Origin: Cystobacter fuscus
Lineage (GTDB): Bacteria > Myxococcota > Myxococcia > Myxococcales > Myxococcaceae
Length of the DNA: 64,000 bases
Direction of reading: 5' to 3'
Assembly: GCF_002305875.1 (NCBI RefSeq)
Contig: NZ_CP022098.1
Span: forward strand, 10,354,001-10,418,000
Each line of letters opens with the position of its first letter. Within the stretch, counting starts at the first letter, position 1. The notes under the pieces were generated by a model that was not told where the DNA came from, searched no databases, and saw nothing but the letters and a program-made list of their open reading frames with translations. Both the position numbers and the translations under genes were made by a program. Of this stretch, positions 24,739 through 32,930 are shown piece by piece.

Positions 24739-25665
24739 TCACACCGTGCGCTGGAGCCGCTCGCGCGCCTCGAGCCACGCGCGGGGAATGGCCTCGCGGC
24801 CCGCGCTCAGCGAGACGAGGGAGCCCACGATGGCGCAGGTGGTATCGCAATCACCCTGTCCGGCCACCGTGCTCCAGAGCGCCGCCTCGTAATCCTCCAG
24901 GTGCCGGGCCGTGCACCACACGCAGAAGGGCACGGTGTCCTGGGCGAGCACGCGCCGGCCACTGCCCAGGGCGCGCGCCGCGGACGTGGGAGTGGCCTCG
25001 AGCGGCCACCGCCGGGCCTTCTCCAAGCCCTCGCGTGTCTCCCCGGGCGGAGTGTGTTCGAGCACGGTGTCGAAGAGCTCTCGCGCGGGCCCGCGCCGCT
25101 CTCGCCAGCGGTGCGCCCAGGCCGCCGCCACGGCGATGGCGATGGCGCCCGCCTGTCCCTCGGGGTGGAAGTGCGTCACCTGGGCCGACAGCCGGGCCTC
25201 GGCGACGCAGCGCTCCAGATCCGTGGCGAACCAGGCGCCGAGCGGGGCCACGCGCATGGCCGCGCCATTGCCCATGGAGCCCGTGCCGCCGAAGACCTCG
25301 GAGGACACCTCCCGCCAGGGCATTCCCAGATGGATCTTCTGCAGGATGTCGTGAGCGGTGGCGCCATAGCCGCGGCGCGGGTTCTTCCGGTAGCGGGCAC
25401 CCAACAGACGCGCCAGACGATCCGGCTCGACGCGGCCGTGCTCCTCCAACACCTGGACGAGCGCCAGCGCCATCTCCGTATCGTCGGTGTACGGCCACGG
25501 CGCCGCGGGGACCTCGCGCTTCGCCACGCTCTCCGCGGCGACGGCCGGGGCTTGGAGGAAGCGCTCGCCGAAGGCATCCCCCACGGAGAGGCCCTCCAGG
25601 GACACCAGGGCCCGGGTCAGACGGGCACTCCGCTCGTCGCTACCGGGGGAGGAGGGAGAGGTCAT
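24739..25665 (-). CDS. ADP-ribosylglycohydrolase family protein
   Basis: 308 residues, one DraG/ARH domain. The metal-binding motifs are all there: LSVGDAFGERF, PYTDDTEMALAL (first acidic pair), GSMGNGAAMRVAPLGAW, and VAGQGDCDTTCAIVGSL with the D-x-D-T-T pair that binds the di-Mg site. It would remove ADP-ribose from proteins or nucleic acid, or hydrolyse related nucleotides. A plausible antitoxin-like use against an ADP-ribosylating toxin is not supported by a neighbour here. The region returns to high GC. Confidence 0.92.
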   Translation of the reverse strand: MTSPSSPGSDERSARLTRALVSLEGLSVGDAFGERFLQAPAVAAESVAKREVPAAPWPYTDDTEMALALVQVLEEHGRVEPDRLARLLGARYRKNPRRGYGATAHDILQKIHLGMPWREVSSEVFGGTGSMGNGAAMRVAPLGAWFATDLERCVAEARLSAQVTHFHPEGQAGAIAIAVAAAWAHRWRERRGPARELFDTVLEHTPPGETREGLEKARRWPLEATPTSAARALGSGRRVLAQDTVPFCVWCTARHLEDYEAALWSTVAGQGDCDTTCAIVGSLVSLSAGREAIPRAWLEARERLQRTV

Positions 25666-25722
25666 GTCCCCCTTTTTATACGTGAAGGCGGGCTACTCGC
25701 GGAGCCGCGAGACTGAACTCGT

Positions 25723-26712
25723 CTACAGGCGGAAGGCGAGCTTGCCCACCATCTTGCCGGAGGAGACGGTCCGGTGCGCCTCGGCGAGCGCGGCGGGCTC
25801 CAACACGCCCGCGTCCACCGTCAGGGTCGAGGTGAGCACCCCCTCGTCCAACAAGTCGGCCACGCGGTCGAGGATGGTCTGCTGGGTGGCCATGTCCGGC
25901 GTCTTGTACATCGACTTCGTGAACATGAGCTCCCACGAGAAGCTCGCCCTCTTGCCGAAGAGCTTCCCCATCGGCAGCGGTTGCTCGGGCTCCACGATGG
26001 ACACGATGCGTCCGCCTGGGGCGATCAGCTCCGCCATCGTCTCGAAGTGTGCATCCGTGCCGACGCAGCAGAAGATGGCGTCCACGTTCTTCAGGCCGAG
26101 CGCCGCGAGCTGCGCGGGCAGGTTCTCACGGTGGTTCACCACGTGGTCCGCGCCCATCTTCTTCACCCAGTCCCGGGTGGTGTCGCGCGAGGCCGTGCCG
26201 ATGACGGTCATCTTCGTCAGCCTCTTGGCCAGCTGTACCACGAGCGAGCCGACGCCGCCGGCCGCGCCGATGACGAGGAGGGTCTTGCCCTGCTCGACCC
26301 GGAGCTGCTCGTACAGACCCTCCCAGGCGGTGAGCGCCGTGAGGGGGATGCTCGCGGCGTGGAGGTGGTCCAGCTTGCGCGGCTTGTGGCCGACGATGCG
26401 CTCGTCCACCACGTGCAGCGACGCGTTCGTGCCCTCCCGGGTGAGGTCACCGGCGTAGAAGACCTCGTCGCCCTCGCGGAAGCGCTTCACCTCCGAGCCC
26501 CGAGCGACGACGACGCCCGAGGCATCCCAGCCGAGGGCCTTGCCCGGCCGCTTCGCGCGCACCTTGGTGTCGACGGGATTGACGGAGACGGCCTTGACCT
26601 CGACGAGGAGATCATACGGGCCGGGCTGGGGGACCTCTCGCTCCACGAACTCGAACCGGCTCGTATCGCTGGGGCTGACGACGAGGGCTTTCTGGGTCTT
26701 GGTGGGGGCCAT
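25723..26712 (-). CDS. NADPH:quinone oxidoreductase-like zinc-binding dehydrogenase family protein
   Basis: 329 residues of the MDR superfamily. The GroES-like N-terminus has VNPVDTKVRA and GWDASGVVV; the cofactor domain has LVIGAAGGVGSLVVQLAK (AxxGxG) and ends with the SGKMVGKLAF typical of this group. The catalytic zinc ligands of true alcohol dehydrogenases are absent, so it should reduce enones or quinones. It diverges from a LysR-type gene with 124 bp between, the usual arrangement for a regulator and its target. Confidence 0.9.
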   Translation of the reverse strand: MAPTKTQKALVVSPSDTSRFEFVEREVPQPGPYDLLVEVKAVSVNPVDTKVRAKRPGKALGWDASGVVVARGSEVKRFREGDEVFYAGDLTREGTNASLHVVDERIVGHKPRKLDHLHAASIPLTALTAWEGLYEQLRVEQGKTLLVIGAAGGVGSLVVQLAKRLTKMTVIGTASRDTTRDWVKKMGADHVVNHRENLPAQLAALGLKNVDAIFCCVGTDAHFETMAELIAPGGRIVSIVEPEQPLPMGKLFGKRASFSWELMFTKSMYKTPDMATQQTILDRVADLLDEGVLTSTLTVDAGVLEPAALAEAHRTVSSGKMVGKLAFRL

Positions 26713-26836
26713 GGTGGCGCTCTCTTCGGAAGAAGGTGGGAATCAAGGCCGGCGCCTCGATGACCCAGAACTTGCGTTGTTCCTGGCGAATGAAAAAGGC
26801 TCCCCCAGGACGAGCACTCTTGCCGAGGATTCACGA

Positions 26837-27766
26837 ATGCTGGAGCACCGCGAGGCCATCACCGGAATGTCCATCCTGGTTGCCGTCGTCGACGCGGGCT
26901 CGCTCAGCGCCGCCGCGACGAAGCTGGGCATGACGTCTTCAGCGGTGAGCAAGCAGGTCTCGCGGCTCGAATCCCGGCTGGGGATAAGGCTGCTCCAGCG
27001 CACCACGCGTCGCATGCAGCTCACCGAGGCCGGTGCGCGCTACTGCGAGCGGGCCCGCTCCATCCTGGAGTCCATCGAATCCGTCGAGCGCGAGGCGGAG
27101 AGCGTCCAGGACACCCCGCACGGCACGCTGCGCATCACCGCGCCGACGGTGCTCGGCCAGGTGCGGGTGATGCCGGTGGTGCTCGCCTTCCAGCGGGCAC
27201 ATCCGTCCGTGAAGGTCCACGTCGAGTTCTCGGACCGCAGGATCGATCTCATCGAGGAGGGCGTCGACGTGGCCATCCGCATGACGGCCCAGCCACCGCC
27301 TGCCTTCGTGGCTCGCAGGCTCGGTGATGACCGGCGCGTGCTCTGCGCCAGCCCCGACTACCTCGCCCGAGCAGGCCGCCCGCGCCGACCTGGTGAGCTC
27401 TCGAACCATGAATGCATCGTGTTCGTCGCGGGTCAGCCCGTGGAGACGTGGCACCTGCGCGCCACGGAGAACGCCGAGCACACCACGCCCATTCGCGTCT
27501 CGGGCCGGTTGCACGTCAACAACACCCACGCCCTGCGACAGGCCGCGCTCGCTGGACTCGGGATCGCCGATCTGCCCCGTTATCTCGTCGAGGAGGACCT
27601 CGCGACCGGGCGGCTCGAGACGGTCCTCGAACGCTTCATGCCGGTGGGTCGCGGGGTGTTCGCCATCTATGCGCCCGCGCCCTACGTCCCGGCCAAGGTG
27701 CGCCGCTTCGTCGAGATGGCGGAAAAAACCTTCCGAGACGGCGTTGCCGAGGGGCGAACCTCGTAA
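26837..27766 (+). CDS. LysR-family transcriptional regulator
   Basis: 309 residues. The N-terminal winged helix-turn-helix reads GSLSAAATKLGMTSSAVSKQVSRLESRLGIRLLQRTTRRMQLTEAG, split here at its standard positions. The substrate-binding part starts at GTLRITAPTVLGQ and includes FSDRRIDLIEEGVDVAIRM, placing it near the CrgA/DmlR branch. The ATG at 26837 has GAGG nine bases upstream and begins right at the domain; the frame is open much further back, antisense to the dehydrogenase. It probably controls the divergent quinone-reductase-like gene and itself. Confidence 0.92.
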   Translation: MLEHREAITGMSILVAVVDAGSLSAAATKLGMTSSAVSKQVSRLESRLGIRLLQRTTRRMQLTEAGARYCERARSILESIESVEREAESVQDTPHGTLRITAPTVLGQVRVMPVVLAFQRAHPSVKVHVEFSDRRIDLIEEGVDVAIRMTAQPPPAFVARRLGDDRRVLCASPDYLARAGRPRRPGELSNHECIVFVAGQPVETWHLRATENAEHTTPIRVSGRLHVNNTHALRQAALAGLGIADLPRYLVEEDLATGRLETVLERFMPVGRGVFAIYAPAPYVPAKVRRFVEMAEKTFRDGVAEGRTS

Positions 27767-27858
27767 GACCACCACTCCCCCGGGAGCCACGAGTACCCTC
27801 TCGGGGGGGAGACGGGCACCTTCTGCGCCATGTCCGAGTTCCTGTATCTTCCTCGAAC

Positions 27859-28386
27859 ATGGACACCAAGATCGATCGCGAGCCAGAGGACAAGGTCGAG
27901 CCCACGCTCAAGCTCAAGTTCTACAGCCACGCGACGCTGGAGTGCCGCGACATCCAGCGCACGCGGCGATTCTTCAAGGAGTTCCTCGGCTTCGAGACCG
28001 TCCAGATGTCGGACAAATCGTTCTGGGCCCGGCTCGGTGGTGAGCAGATCATCGTGGTCGTGCAGGGTCCGGCTCGCGCGAAGGAGGAGATGCCCTTCCT
28101 CAACCACAATGGGCTCGACGTCGAGAACGAGGCCGCCGTCGACGCGACCTACGAGGTGGTGAAGCGCGACGCGGAGAAGTGGGGCCTGAAGAAGATCACG
28201 AAGCCGGTCGTCCAGCACGGGACCTATTGCTTCTACTTCTGGGACATGGACGACAACTCCTGGGAAATCCTCTCCAATCCACCGGGCGGTTACTCCTGGG
28301 GCTTCGCGCGCGGAGACCAGGAGGGTGCCGGGCATATGAGCCGCACGTTCAAGCGCCCGGACTCGACCCTGAGCAAGGGAAAGTAG
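27859..28386 (+). CDS. VOC superfamily (glyoxalase/dioxygenase-like) protein
   Basis: 175 residues. KFYSHATLECRDIQRTRRFFKEFLGFE is the first beta-alpha-beta unit of the VOC fold with His as a likely first metal ligand; GTYCFYFWDMDDNSWEILSNP near the end has the ExLxNP-type metal Glu. One full pair of beta-alpha-beta-beta-beta modules is present, so it is a single-domain glyoxalase/bleomycin-resistance/extradiol-type protein. The substrate is unknown. The ATG at 27859 is the first that starts just before the domain. Confidence 0.87.
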   Translation: MDTKIDREPEDKVEPTLKLKFYSHATLECRDIQRTRRFFKEFLGFETVQMSDKSFWARLGGEQIIVVVQGPARAKEEMPFLNHNGLDVENEAAVDATYEVVKRDAEKWGLKKITKPVVQHGTYCFYFWDMDDNSWEILSNPPGGYSWGFARGDQEGAGHMSRTFKRPDSTLSKGK

Positions 28387-28499
28387 CCGCGGTTGGAGCG
28401 GCTCATGGCTACCGATTGAGCGGGAGGCTCGAATCGCCCATGCGGCATCCACGCATGGCGCAGCCCGAACTTGTAGCAACACCGAGGGGAATGAGAAAA

Positions 28500-29087
28500 A
28501 TGGCGTTGCTTCTCCTGACCGCCAATGCCCCAGCTGCAATCAAGCGTGTCCGTTGGACGCTTGCCGCTACCTTGCGTTCGCGACTGAACGGCGCAGCGGT
28601 CACGCCTCATCGGCTTGCACACCTGGCCGCACTCCTGCCGCTAGCCGTCCTGTTTTCGGGCTGTGCGTCAACCGTGACAGGTCAAATCCAACCAGCACAT
28701 TTCCAGTTCACTACGACTGTACCACAAAGAACACCCGGCCCGGGTGGGTGGCGCGTGGCGTGTGTTCACGCACAGATCAAAAACGGAGATACAGGGGAGA
28801 TATATACCTGCCCTTTCGGCATCGAGATGCCAATAGAAAACAACAGCGGTCCCATATCCACACCTCTTGCCCAGCGCATCTCGGCAGACTGTGCCAACGA
28901 GGCCGCATACGCAGTGCTCTCAACAATGACCAAGCCTCCACCACCACCGCTCTACACACTGTGTATGACTGTTAGAAAAGCGTTCGAGTCGAGGCTCAGC
29001 GCAGCCATTCCGGGCTCTCGAGTCAAATCGACCTGCAACTCCACGGCAAAGCCGGTCATATTTGGCATTCCCGCACCCAAGCCCTAA
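28500..29087 (+). CDS. Cys-containing lipoprotein, partner of the 29.1-kb gene
   Basis: About 195 residues. A lipoprotein signal LAHLAALLPLAVLFSGCAS ends with lipobox FSGC near residue 56; the ~35 residues ahead of it are unusually long for a signal, so the true start may lie further in. The mature part has RVACVHAQIKNGDTGEIYTCPFGIEMP, SADCANEAAYAV, YTLCMTVRKAF and STCNSTAKP, with five cysteines that probably form disulphides. The ATG at 28500 is preferred over 28491 because GAGGGG is ten bases upstream. It is 15 bp ahead of an immunity-like gene, so an exported effector is possible. AT-richer than its neighbours. Confidence 0.65.
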   Translation: MALLLLTANAPAAIKRVRWTLAATLRSRLNGAAVTPHRLAHLAALLPLAVLFSGCASTVTGQIQPAHFQFTTTVPQRTPGPGGWRVACVHAQIKNGDTGEIYTCPFGIEMPIENNSGPISTPLAQRISADCANEAAYAVLSTMTKPPPPPLYTLCMTVRKAFESRLSAAIPGSRVKSTCNSTAKPVIFGIPAPKP

Positions 29088-29102
29088 CCATCCGGACTTT
29101 TC

Positions 29103-29675
29103 GTGCTCCCCTCCAAAGAAGACCTGATTGCCACCGTCAGGAAATATTACAATTCGAGCAACGCCTTCATGTTCACGACAGAACCGAGTCCCGAAACGAA
29201 ACGACATGACGATATCTGGAAACAATGGATTGCCCACATGGAGCCCTGGTACGCATTCAGGGACGAGTTGCGGAGCGCACTTCCTGATTACACAATCGGT
29301 GAAACATATCCATCAATGGATGGCGGGCCCCGGTGCATGGTTTATCTACCAAAAGAGTCATGGTTCCCCCAATCCAACTGGGACGTCGTGGGCTGTGTGA
29401 GCCTGTTGGCACCTGTCTACTTCGTGTATGGCGTGGAATGGGACTACATCGACGGCCGTAGGCAAAACTTCAGGGCCAGTTTCGAACAACCCCCGCCCAA
29501 CATGGCCTGGCCGGACCAGGTCGTCGCCATGACGATTGAAAAGATGTTTGGCTTCAGCGCATTTCCTCGTGAGCTGGCGGAAACACCCGTGCCCCTTTAC
29601 GCCGGATTGCTCGAGCCCTCCGAAACAACCCTTTTCCATACTCTTTTCACGAGTGATCCAAGCAACATTCCGTAG
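29103..29675 (+). CDS. ~190-aa protein paralogous to the 14.7-kb gene; candidate immunity protein
   Basis: 190 residues, cytosolic, AT-richer than average. It shares length and motif order with the 14663-15235 product: an N-terminal helix ending YYNSSNAF, WDVVGCVSLLAPVYFVYGVEW, a Pro-rich FEQPPPNMAWP, and C-terminal ETPVPLYAGLL...LFHTLFTSD. It lies 15 bp after the lipoprotein gene and is likely cotranscribed, the layout expected of an exported effector followed by its immunity gene. No established family is recognised and no catalytic residues are evident. Confidence 0.65.
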   Translation: MLPSKEDLIATVRKYYNSSNAFMFTTEPSPETKRHDDIWKQWIAHMEPWYAFRDELRSALPDYTIGETYPSMDGGPRCMVYLPKESWFPQSNWDVVGCVSLLAPVYFVYGVEWDYIDGRRQNFRASFEQPPPNMAWPDQVVAMTIEKMFGFSAFPRELAETPVPLYAGLLEPSETTLFHTLFTSDPSNIP

Positions 29676-29747
29676 CAAGGAGAGACGTGGAGGGCCCGTT
29701 CCGCGCCAGGCTGCCGGTGACGCCGTGAAGGTTCCGCCGGGAAGGAA

Positions 29748-30140
29748 TCAAAGGACTCGGACCGACTCGAGGAAGACGTGGCGCCCCTCGGGGGTGACGA
29801 TGAAGTCGAACGCTCCATAGTTGAGCCCCAGCGCGTCCATCAGCTTCAACACGCGGGTGTGCACCGGCTCGGGCAGCGTGTAGGGCCGCCACGCATCGAG
29901 GAGTGCCACGCCCTCCCGGCGCCAGTCCTCGCGGGCCCCGGGCAGCTCGCCGCGAAGGCACGCACCGCCTCCGGGTCGTTGGTCATCAGCGTGCGGGGCA
30001 CCCTGCGGCTCCATGTCCGGGGGAAGGCGCTGGGCCGTCGCGTTGCGGCGGTACCAGACGGAGGAGACCTCGGCCAGCTCGAGCTCCCCCTCGGGTCCGG
30101 AGAGCTGCCCCCCAGCGGCCTCGTCGAGCGAGAGCTGGAG
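29748..30140 (-). pseudogene. decayed MvdC/MvdD-type ATP-grasp graspetide maturase
   Basis: Three pieces of one enzyme survive in order on the minus strand. First, LQLSLDEAAGGQLSGPEGEL and LELAEVSSVWYRRNATAQRL, the family's substrate-binding domain. Then, in another frame, VPRTLMTNDPEAVRAFAASC, its hinge. Then, back in the first frame, YTLPEPVHTRVLKLMDALGL and NYGAFDFIVTPEGRHVFLE, the metal-binding end of the ATP-grasp. The ~40 N-terminal residues, roughly the central ATP-binding third and the C-terminal tail after VFLE are deleted. It cannot be active. It lies just downstream of a microviridin-type precursor, its natural substrate. Confidence 0.8.
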
Positions 30141-30190
30141 GTCTCATGGGTGTCAGGCAGCCCTCGGAGGGCGAGAGGGGTCGAGGGTCA

Positions 30191-30379
30191 CTAACCGTCT
30201 TCGCAATCCGAGGGCCACTTCCTGGTGATGGGGCCCCCTTCATCCGAGTCCGAGGGGAACTTCAGGGTCTGCAGCGGAGCGCCACCGGCGGCCTGCTCGA
30301 GTTCCTGGGCCTCGAGCAGGCGTGCGAAGAACGGTCTCTTGCCCTTCTGCTGGGACGAGTCCTGTTTGTCCTTCTTCAT
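30191..30379 (-). CDS. microviridin/marinostatin-like graspetide precursor with two cores
   Basis: 62 residues. The leader has RPFFARLLEAQELEQ (residues 15-29), matching the PFFARFL(E) recognition helix of microviridin leaders. Two core motifs follow: TLKFPSDSDE (38-47) and TRKWPSDCED (52-61), both fitting T-x-K-x-P-S-D with acidic residues behind, the pattern cross-linked into ester and amide rings in protease-inhibitor graspetides. The second core contains a cysteine. The ATG at 30379 has GGAGG seven bases upstream; a longer start would add MAWRLV. The maturase gene just downstream is broken, so modification would need an enzyme in trans. Confidence 0.88.
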   Translation of the reverse strand: MKKDKQDSSQQKGKRPFFARLLEAQELEQAAGGAPLQTLKFPSDSDEGGPITRKWPSDCEDG

Positions 30380-30674
30380 GACCAACCTCCATGCCACCCG
30401 TTGATCAGGTGGTCACTGGAGTTAGAGTCCAGCGCGGTGAAATGTCACGGCGGGCGCGCCACGAGCGCGGCCCCTTCGCCTGTCTGCTGACGGTGGAGCC
30501 GTGCGCACCAAACGCTCACGGACAGGCGCCAGCATTCCCCTCCGCGGAGGGCGCAACGCGGCCGCCGATAACTCGGAAAAGGCTCGCTACTGAAGGGCAC
30601 GGGTAGACGGGCCACGAAGCGCTTGGGACTCGCCCCGAGTTGTACCATGAGAGGGGAGTTGCTTCCCCGACCTC
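30380..30674. other. divergent promoter space of precursor and SCO gene
   Basis: 295 bp with no gene. Close to the precursor start is an interrupted palindrome CTGGA-GTTAGAG-TCCAG at about 30416-30432 that could be an operator for it. Nothing else stands out. Confidence 0.4.
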
Positions 30675-31544
30675 GTGGAGCCCGTCTTGTCGAGCCGATC
30701 CCGCCCCACTTCCACCTTGTTCGCCCTGGCCTTCCTCCTGTTGCTCGCGAGACGCGCCGAGGCGTTTGGTCCTCCGACCCACTCGGAGCCCGCGCTGAAC
30801 ACCCCGCCCTCGGCGCTCGAGGCGGTCCGGGTGGACGAGAAGCTGGGCGGGCCGGTTCCCTTGGACACCGAGCTCATCGATGAGGGTGGTCAGCGCGTCA
30901 CGCTCCGGCAGATGCTGTCCCCGGATCGGCCGACGGTGCTCTCCCTGGCCTACTTCCGTTGCCCCCAGCTATGCAGTCTGGTGCTCAAGGGTCTCGTCAA
31001 GAGCTTGAGCGAGACCCAGCTCGGGCTGGGCAAGGACTACCATTCGATCACCCTCTCCATCGATCCGCGTGACACGCCCGAGGAGGCCTCGAAGTGGCGG
31101 GCGCGCTACCTCCAGCAACTGGGTCAGCCCGAGCAGGCCCCATGGCGGTTCCTCACCGGCACGCAGGAGCAGGTGAAGAAGGTGGCGGACGCGGTGGGCT
31201 TTGGCTACGCGTATGACAAATCCTCCGACCAGTATGCGCACGCGGCGGTGGTGATGGTCCTGTCGCCGCAAGGGACGGTCAGCCGCTATCTCTACGGCGT
31301 CGACTTCCCCGCCATGGACATGCGCCTGGCCATCAACGAGGCCGCGCAAGGCAAGGCGGGAATCACGCTCGAGCGGGTCATGCTCTCGTGCTTCAAGTAC
31401 GATCCGGCGACGCGGCGCTACGGCTTCTACGTCTTCGGCTTCCTGCGGATGTGGTGGTTCGTGGGAGTCGGCATGGCCGCGACCCTGGCGGTGCTGATTC
31501 GCAGGAACGCGCGCCAACGGCAAGCGTCGGGAAACGGCGCTTGA
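30675..31544 (+). CDS. SCO1/SenC family protein, membrane anchored
   Basis: 289 residues. A cleavable or anchoring N-terminal segment (TLFALAFLLLLARRAEA) leads a thioredoxin-fold domain with the copper-binding CPQLC motif in LAYFRCPQLCSLVLKGL and the third ligand His in QYAHAAVVMVLSPQG. A C-terminal TM helix (MWWFVGVGMAATLAVLI) is present. SCO proteins deliver copper to, or reduce, the Cu(A) site of cytochrome c oxidase. No oxidase genes are adjacent in this window. The start is a GTG at 30675; a TTG a few codons later is an alternative. Confidence 0.9.
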   Translation: MEPVLSSRSRPTSTLFALAFLLLLARRAEAFGPPTHSEPALNTPPSALEAVRVDEKLGGPVPLDTELIDEGGQRVTLRQMLSPDRPTVLSLAYFRCPQLCSLVLKGLVKSLSETQLGLGKDYHSITLSIDPRDTPEEASKWRARYLQQLGQPEQAPWRFLTGTQEQVKKVADAVGFGYAYDKSSDQYAHAAVVMVLSPQGTVSRYLYGVDFPAMDMRLAINEAAQGKAGITLERVMLSCFKYDPATRRYGFYVFGFLRMWWFVGVGMAATLAVLIRRNARQRQASGNGA

Positions 31545-31586
31545 TGGGCCTGGCCACGGCGCGTGCCTGGCGGGCCGCGAGGTGGG

Positions 31587-31604
31587 TGCCGTGATTCCAC
31601 GGCA
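31587..31604 (+). promoter_or_regulatory. perfect palindrome TGCCGTG-ATTC-CACGGCA
   Basis: Seven-base arms with a four-base spacer, 43 bp after the SCO stop and ~165 bp ahead of the cNMP-binding gene. It may be an operator or an RNA hairpin; there is no T-run, so a classic terminator is unlikely. Confidence 0.35.
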
Positions 31605-31674
31605 ATGTCATCCGCTGAACAGAGAAGCCGGATGCGAGCCGACCGGACGGGGAATGGCGGCACTTTCGCCGGGG

Positions 31675-31692
31675 CTGTGAACTGGCTCACAG
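31675..31692 (+). promoter_or_regulatory. CRP-type palindrome CTGTGA-ACTGGC-TCACAG
   Basis: It matches the enterobacterial CRP consensus TGTGA-N6-TCACA at all ten fixed positions, extended by one base pair on each side. It is centred about 86 bp ahead of the start of a gene whose product has two cyclic-nucleotide-binding domains. CRP-like regulators of myxobacteria could bind it, which is inference from the motif. Confidence 0.5.
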
Positions 31693-31769
31693 ACACGAAG
31701 CGAGGGAGTGAGCACGCTGTCGGTCGTCAGGGCCTGTCGACACGGAATGCCCTGTTCGAGGGGAAAAAC

Positions 31770-32930
31770 ATGTCAGGGGGAAACATGTCGTCCGACACGT
31801 CGCGCGAGCTGCATGATGAGGCCGTTCAACTCCCTTCCAGCGAGCAGCCGGAAGAGTCGCTCTCGGATTACGAACACCTGGCGGAGACGTGGGCCCGGCG
31901 GGGATGGCTGATGCGCGCCATCTCCTTGTGCAAGGTCATCCTCCGATTCGAGCCGGATCATGAGCCGACACGGCGGCTGCTCGCGGAGTTCGATGTCCGG
32001 AAGATGGCTCTCCTGGCGAAGCTGGGGCTCTCCGTGCCGATGCCCATGGGGCAGGTGTCGGCCCACCAGACGGGCCAGGCCGAGGGAAGGACTTCGCAGC
32101 GTGTTTCCCTGCTCTCGCGGCTCGGCGAGAAGGAGTTCCTGTCGGTCATGGAGGCGCTGGAACTGCGGGAGTTCCACGCCGGGGAGACCATCGTCGAGGA
32201 AGGAGAGCCGGGCGACTCCATGTTCGCCATCGTGGAGGGGAGCGTGGAGGTGGTTCGGACGCTGAAATCGGGGCGGCGGCGCACGGTCGCCTTCATGGGC
32301 GAGGGCGACTTCTTCGGGGAGATGTCCATCCTCTCCGGCGTGCCGAGGCTCGCGAGCGTCAAGGCCTTCGAGCGCACGGCGGTCCTCGAACTGTCACGGG
32401 AGCGGTTGGAGCGGCTCATCCAGCGCTACCCCTCCGTGGCGCAGATGCTGAGGGCCTATCACCACGAGCACCTGCTGAGTGACGTGCTCCGAGGCAATCC
32501 GCTCTTCCGGCTCCTCCCTCCCGAGCGCAGGGCCGCCCTGGCTGGTGAATTCCAGCTCCGCGCCAGGGCGAAGGGGGCGATCCTGCTCGAACAGGGCACG
32601 CCGGTGGATGCCCTGTACCTGCTGCTGCGGGGCCGGTGCCAGGTGCTGCACCGTCATCCGGACGGCAGCGAGAGGCTCCTGCGGACGCTGGAGGAAGGCG
32701 ACATCTTCGGGGAGATCTCCCTGATGCTCGGCCTGACGGCCACCGCCACCGTGCGCGCGGAGACGACCTGCCTGCTGCTGCGGTTGGACTGGGGAAGCTG
32801 CGACCGGTTCCTCATGGATCAGCCCGGGCTGTGCGACGCGCTCTCGCGGATGAGCAACGATCGCATCCTGTACTCTTCCGGGCTGTTCTTGGAGCCCGCG
32901 GCGCGCGGAGAGGCACCTCGGCGCAGCTGA
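31770..32930 (+). CDS. protein with two cyclic-nucleotide-binding domains
   Basis: About 386 residues. The N-terminal ~85 include a TPR-like helix pair (LAETWARRGWLMRAISLCKVILRFEPDHEPTRRL, interrupted here only by normal residues). Domain 1 (~residues 110-230) has GDSMFAIVEGSVEVV and GEGDFFGEMSILSGVPRLASV; domain 2 (~240-365) has LYLLLRGRCQVLH and EEGDIFGEISLMLGLTATATVRA. Both have the FGE loop of the phosphate-binding cassette, though the Arg after it is replaced in domain 2 (LTATATVRA). No DNA-binding or catalytic domain follows, so it may be a sensor or adaptor. The start at 31770 has GAGGGG close by; 31785 is also possible. Confidence 0.85.
   Translation: MSGGNMSSDTSRELHDEAVQLPSSEQPEESLSDYEHLAETWARRGWLMRAISLCKVILRFEPDHEPTRRLLAEFDVRKMALLAKLGLSVPMPMGQVSAHQTGQAEGRTSQRVSLLSRLGEKEFLSVMEALELREFHAGETIVEEGEPGDSMFAIVEGSVEVVRTLKSGRRRTVAFMGEGDFFGEMSILSGVPRLASVKAFERTAVLELSRERLERLIQRYPSVAQMLRAYHHEHLLSDVLRGNPLFRLLPPERRAALAGEFQLRARAKGAILLEQGTPVDALYLLLRGRCQVLHRHPDGSERLLRTLEEGDIFGEISLMLGLTATATVRAETTCLLLRLDWGSCDRFLMDQPGLCDALSRMSNDRILYSSGLFLEPAARGEAPRRS

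Noticed and set aside
24396-24760. Plus-strand frame starting MSEKQIEKHLQRVLNLD, overlapping the 24.0-kb gene
   Set aside because: Reads plausibly at first but turns into antisense of the ADP-ribosylglycohydrolase gene; the minus-strand frame is complete and has a ribosome-binding site.
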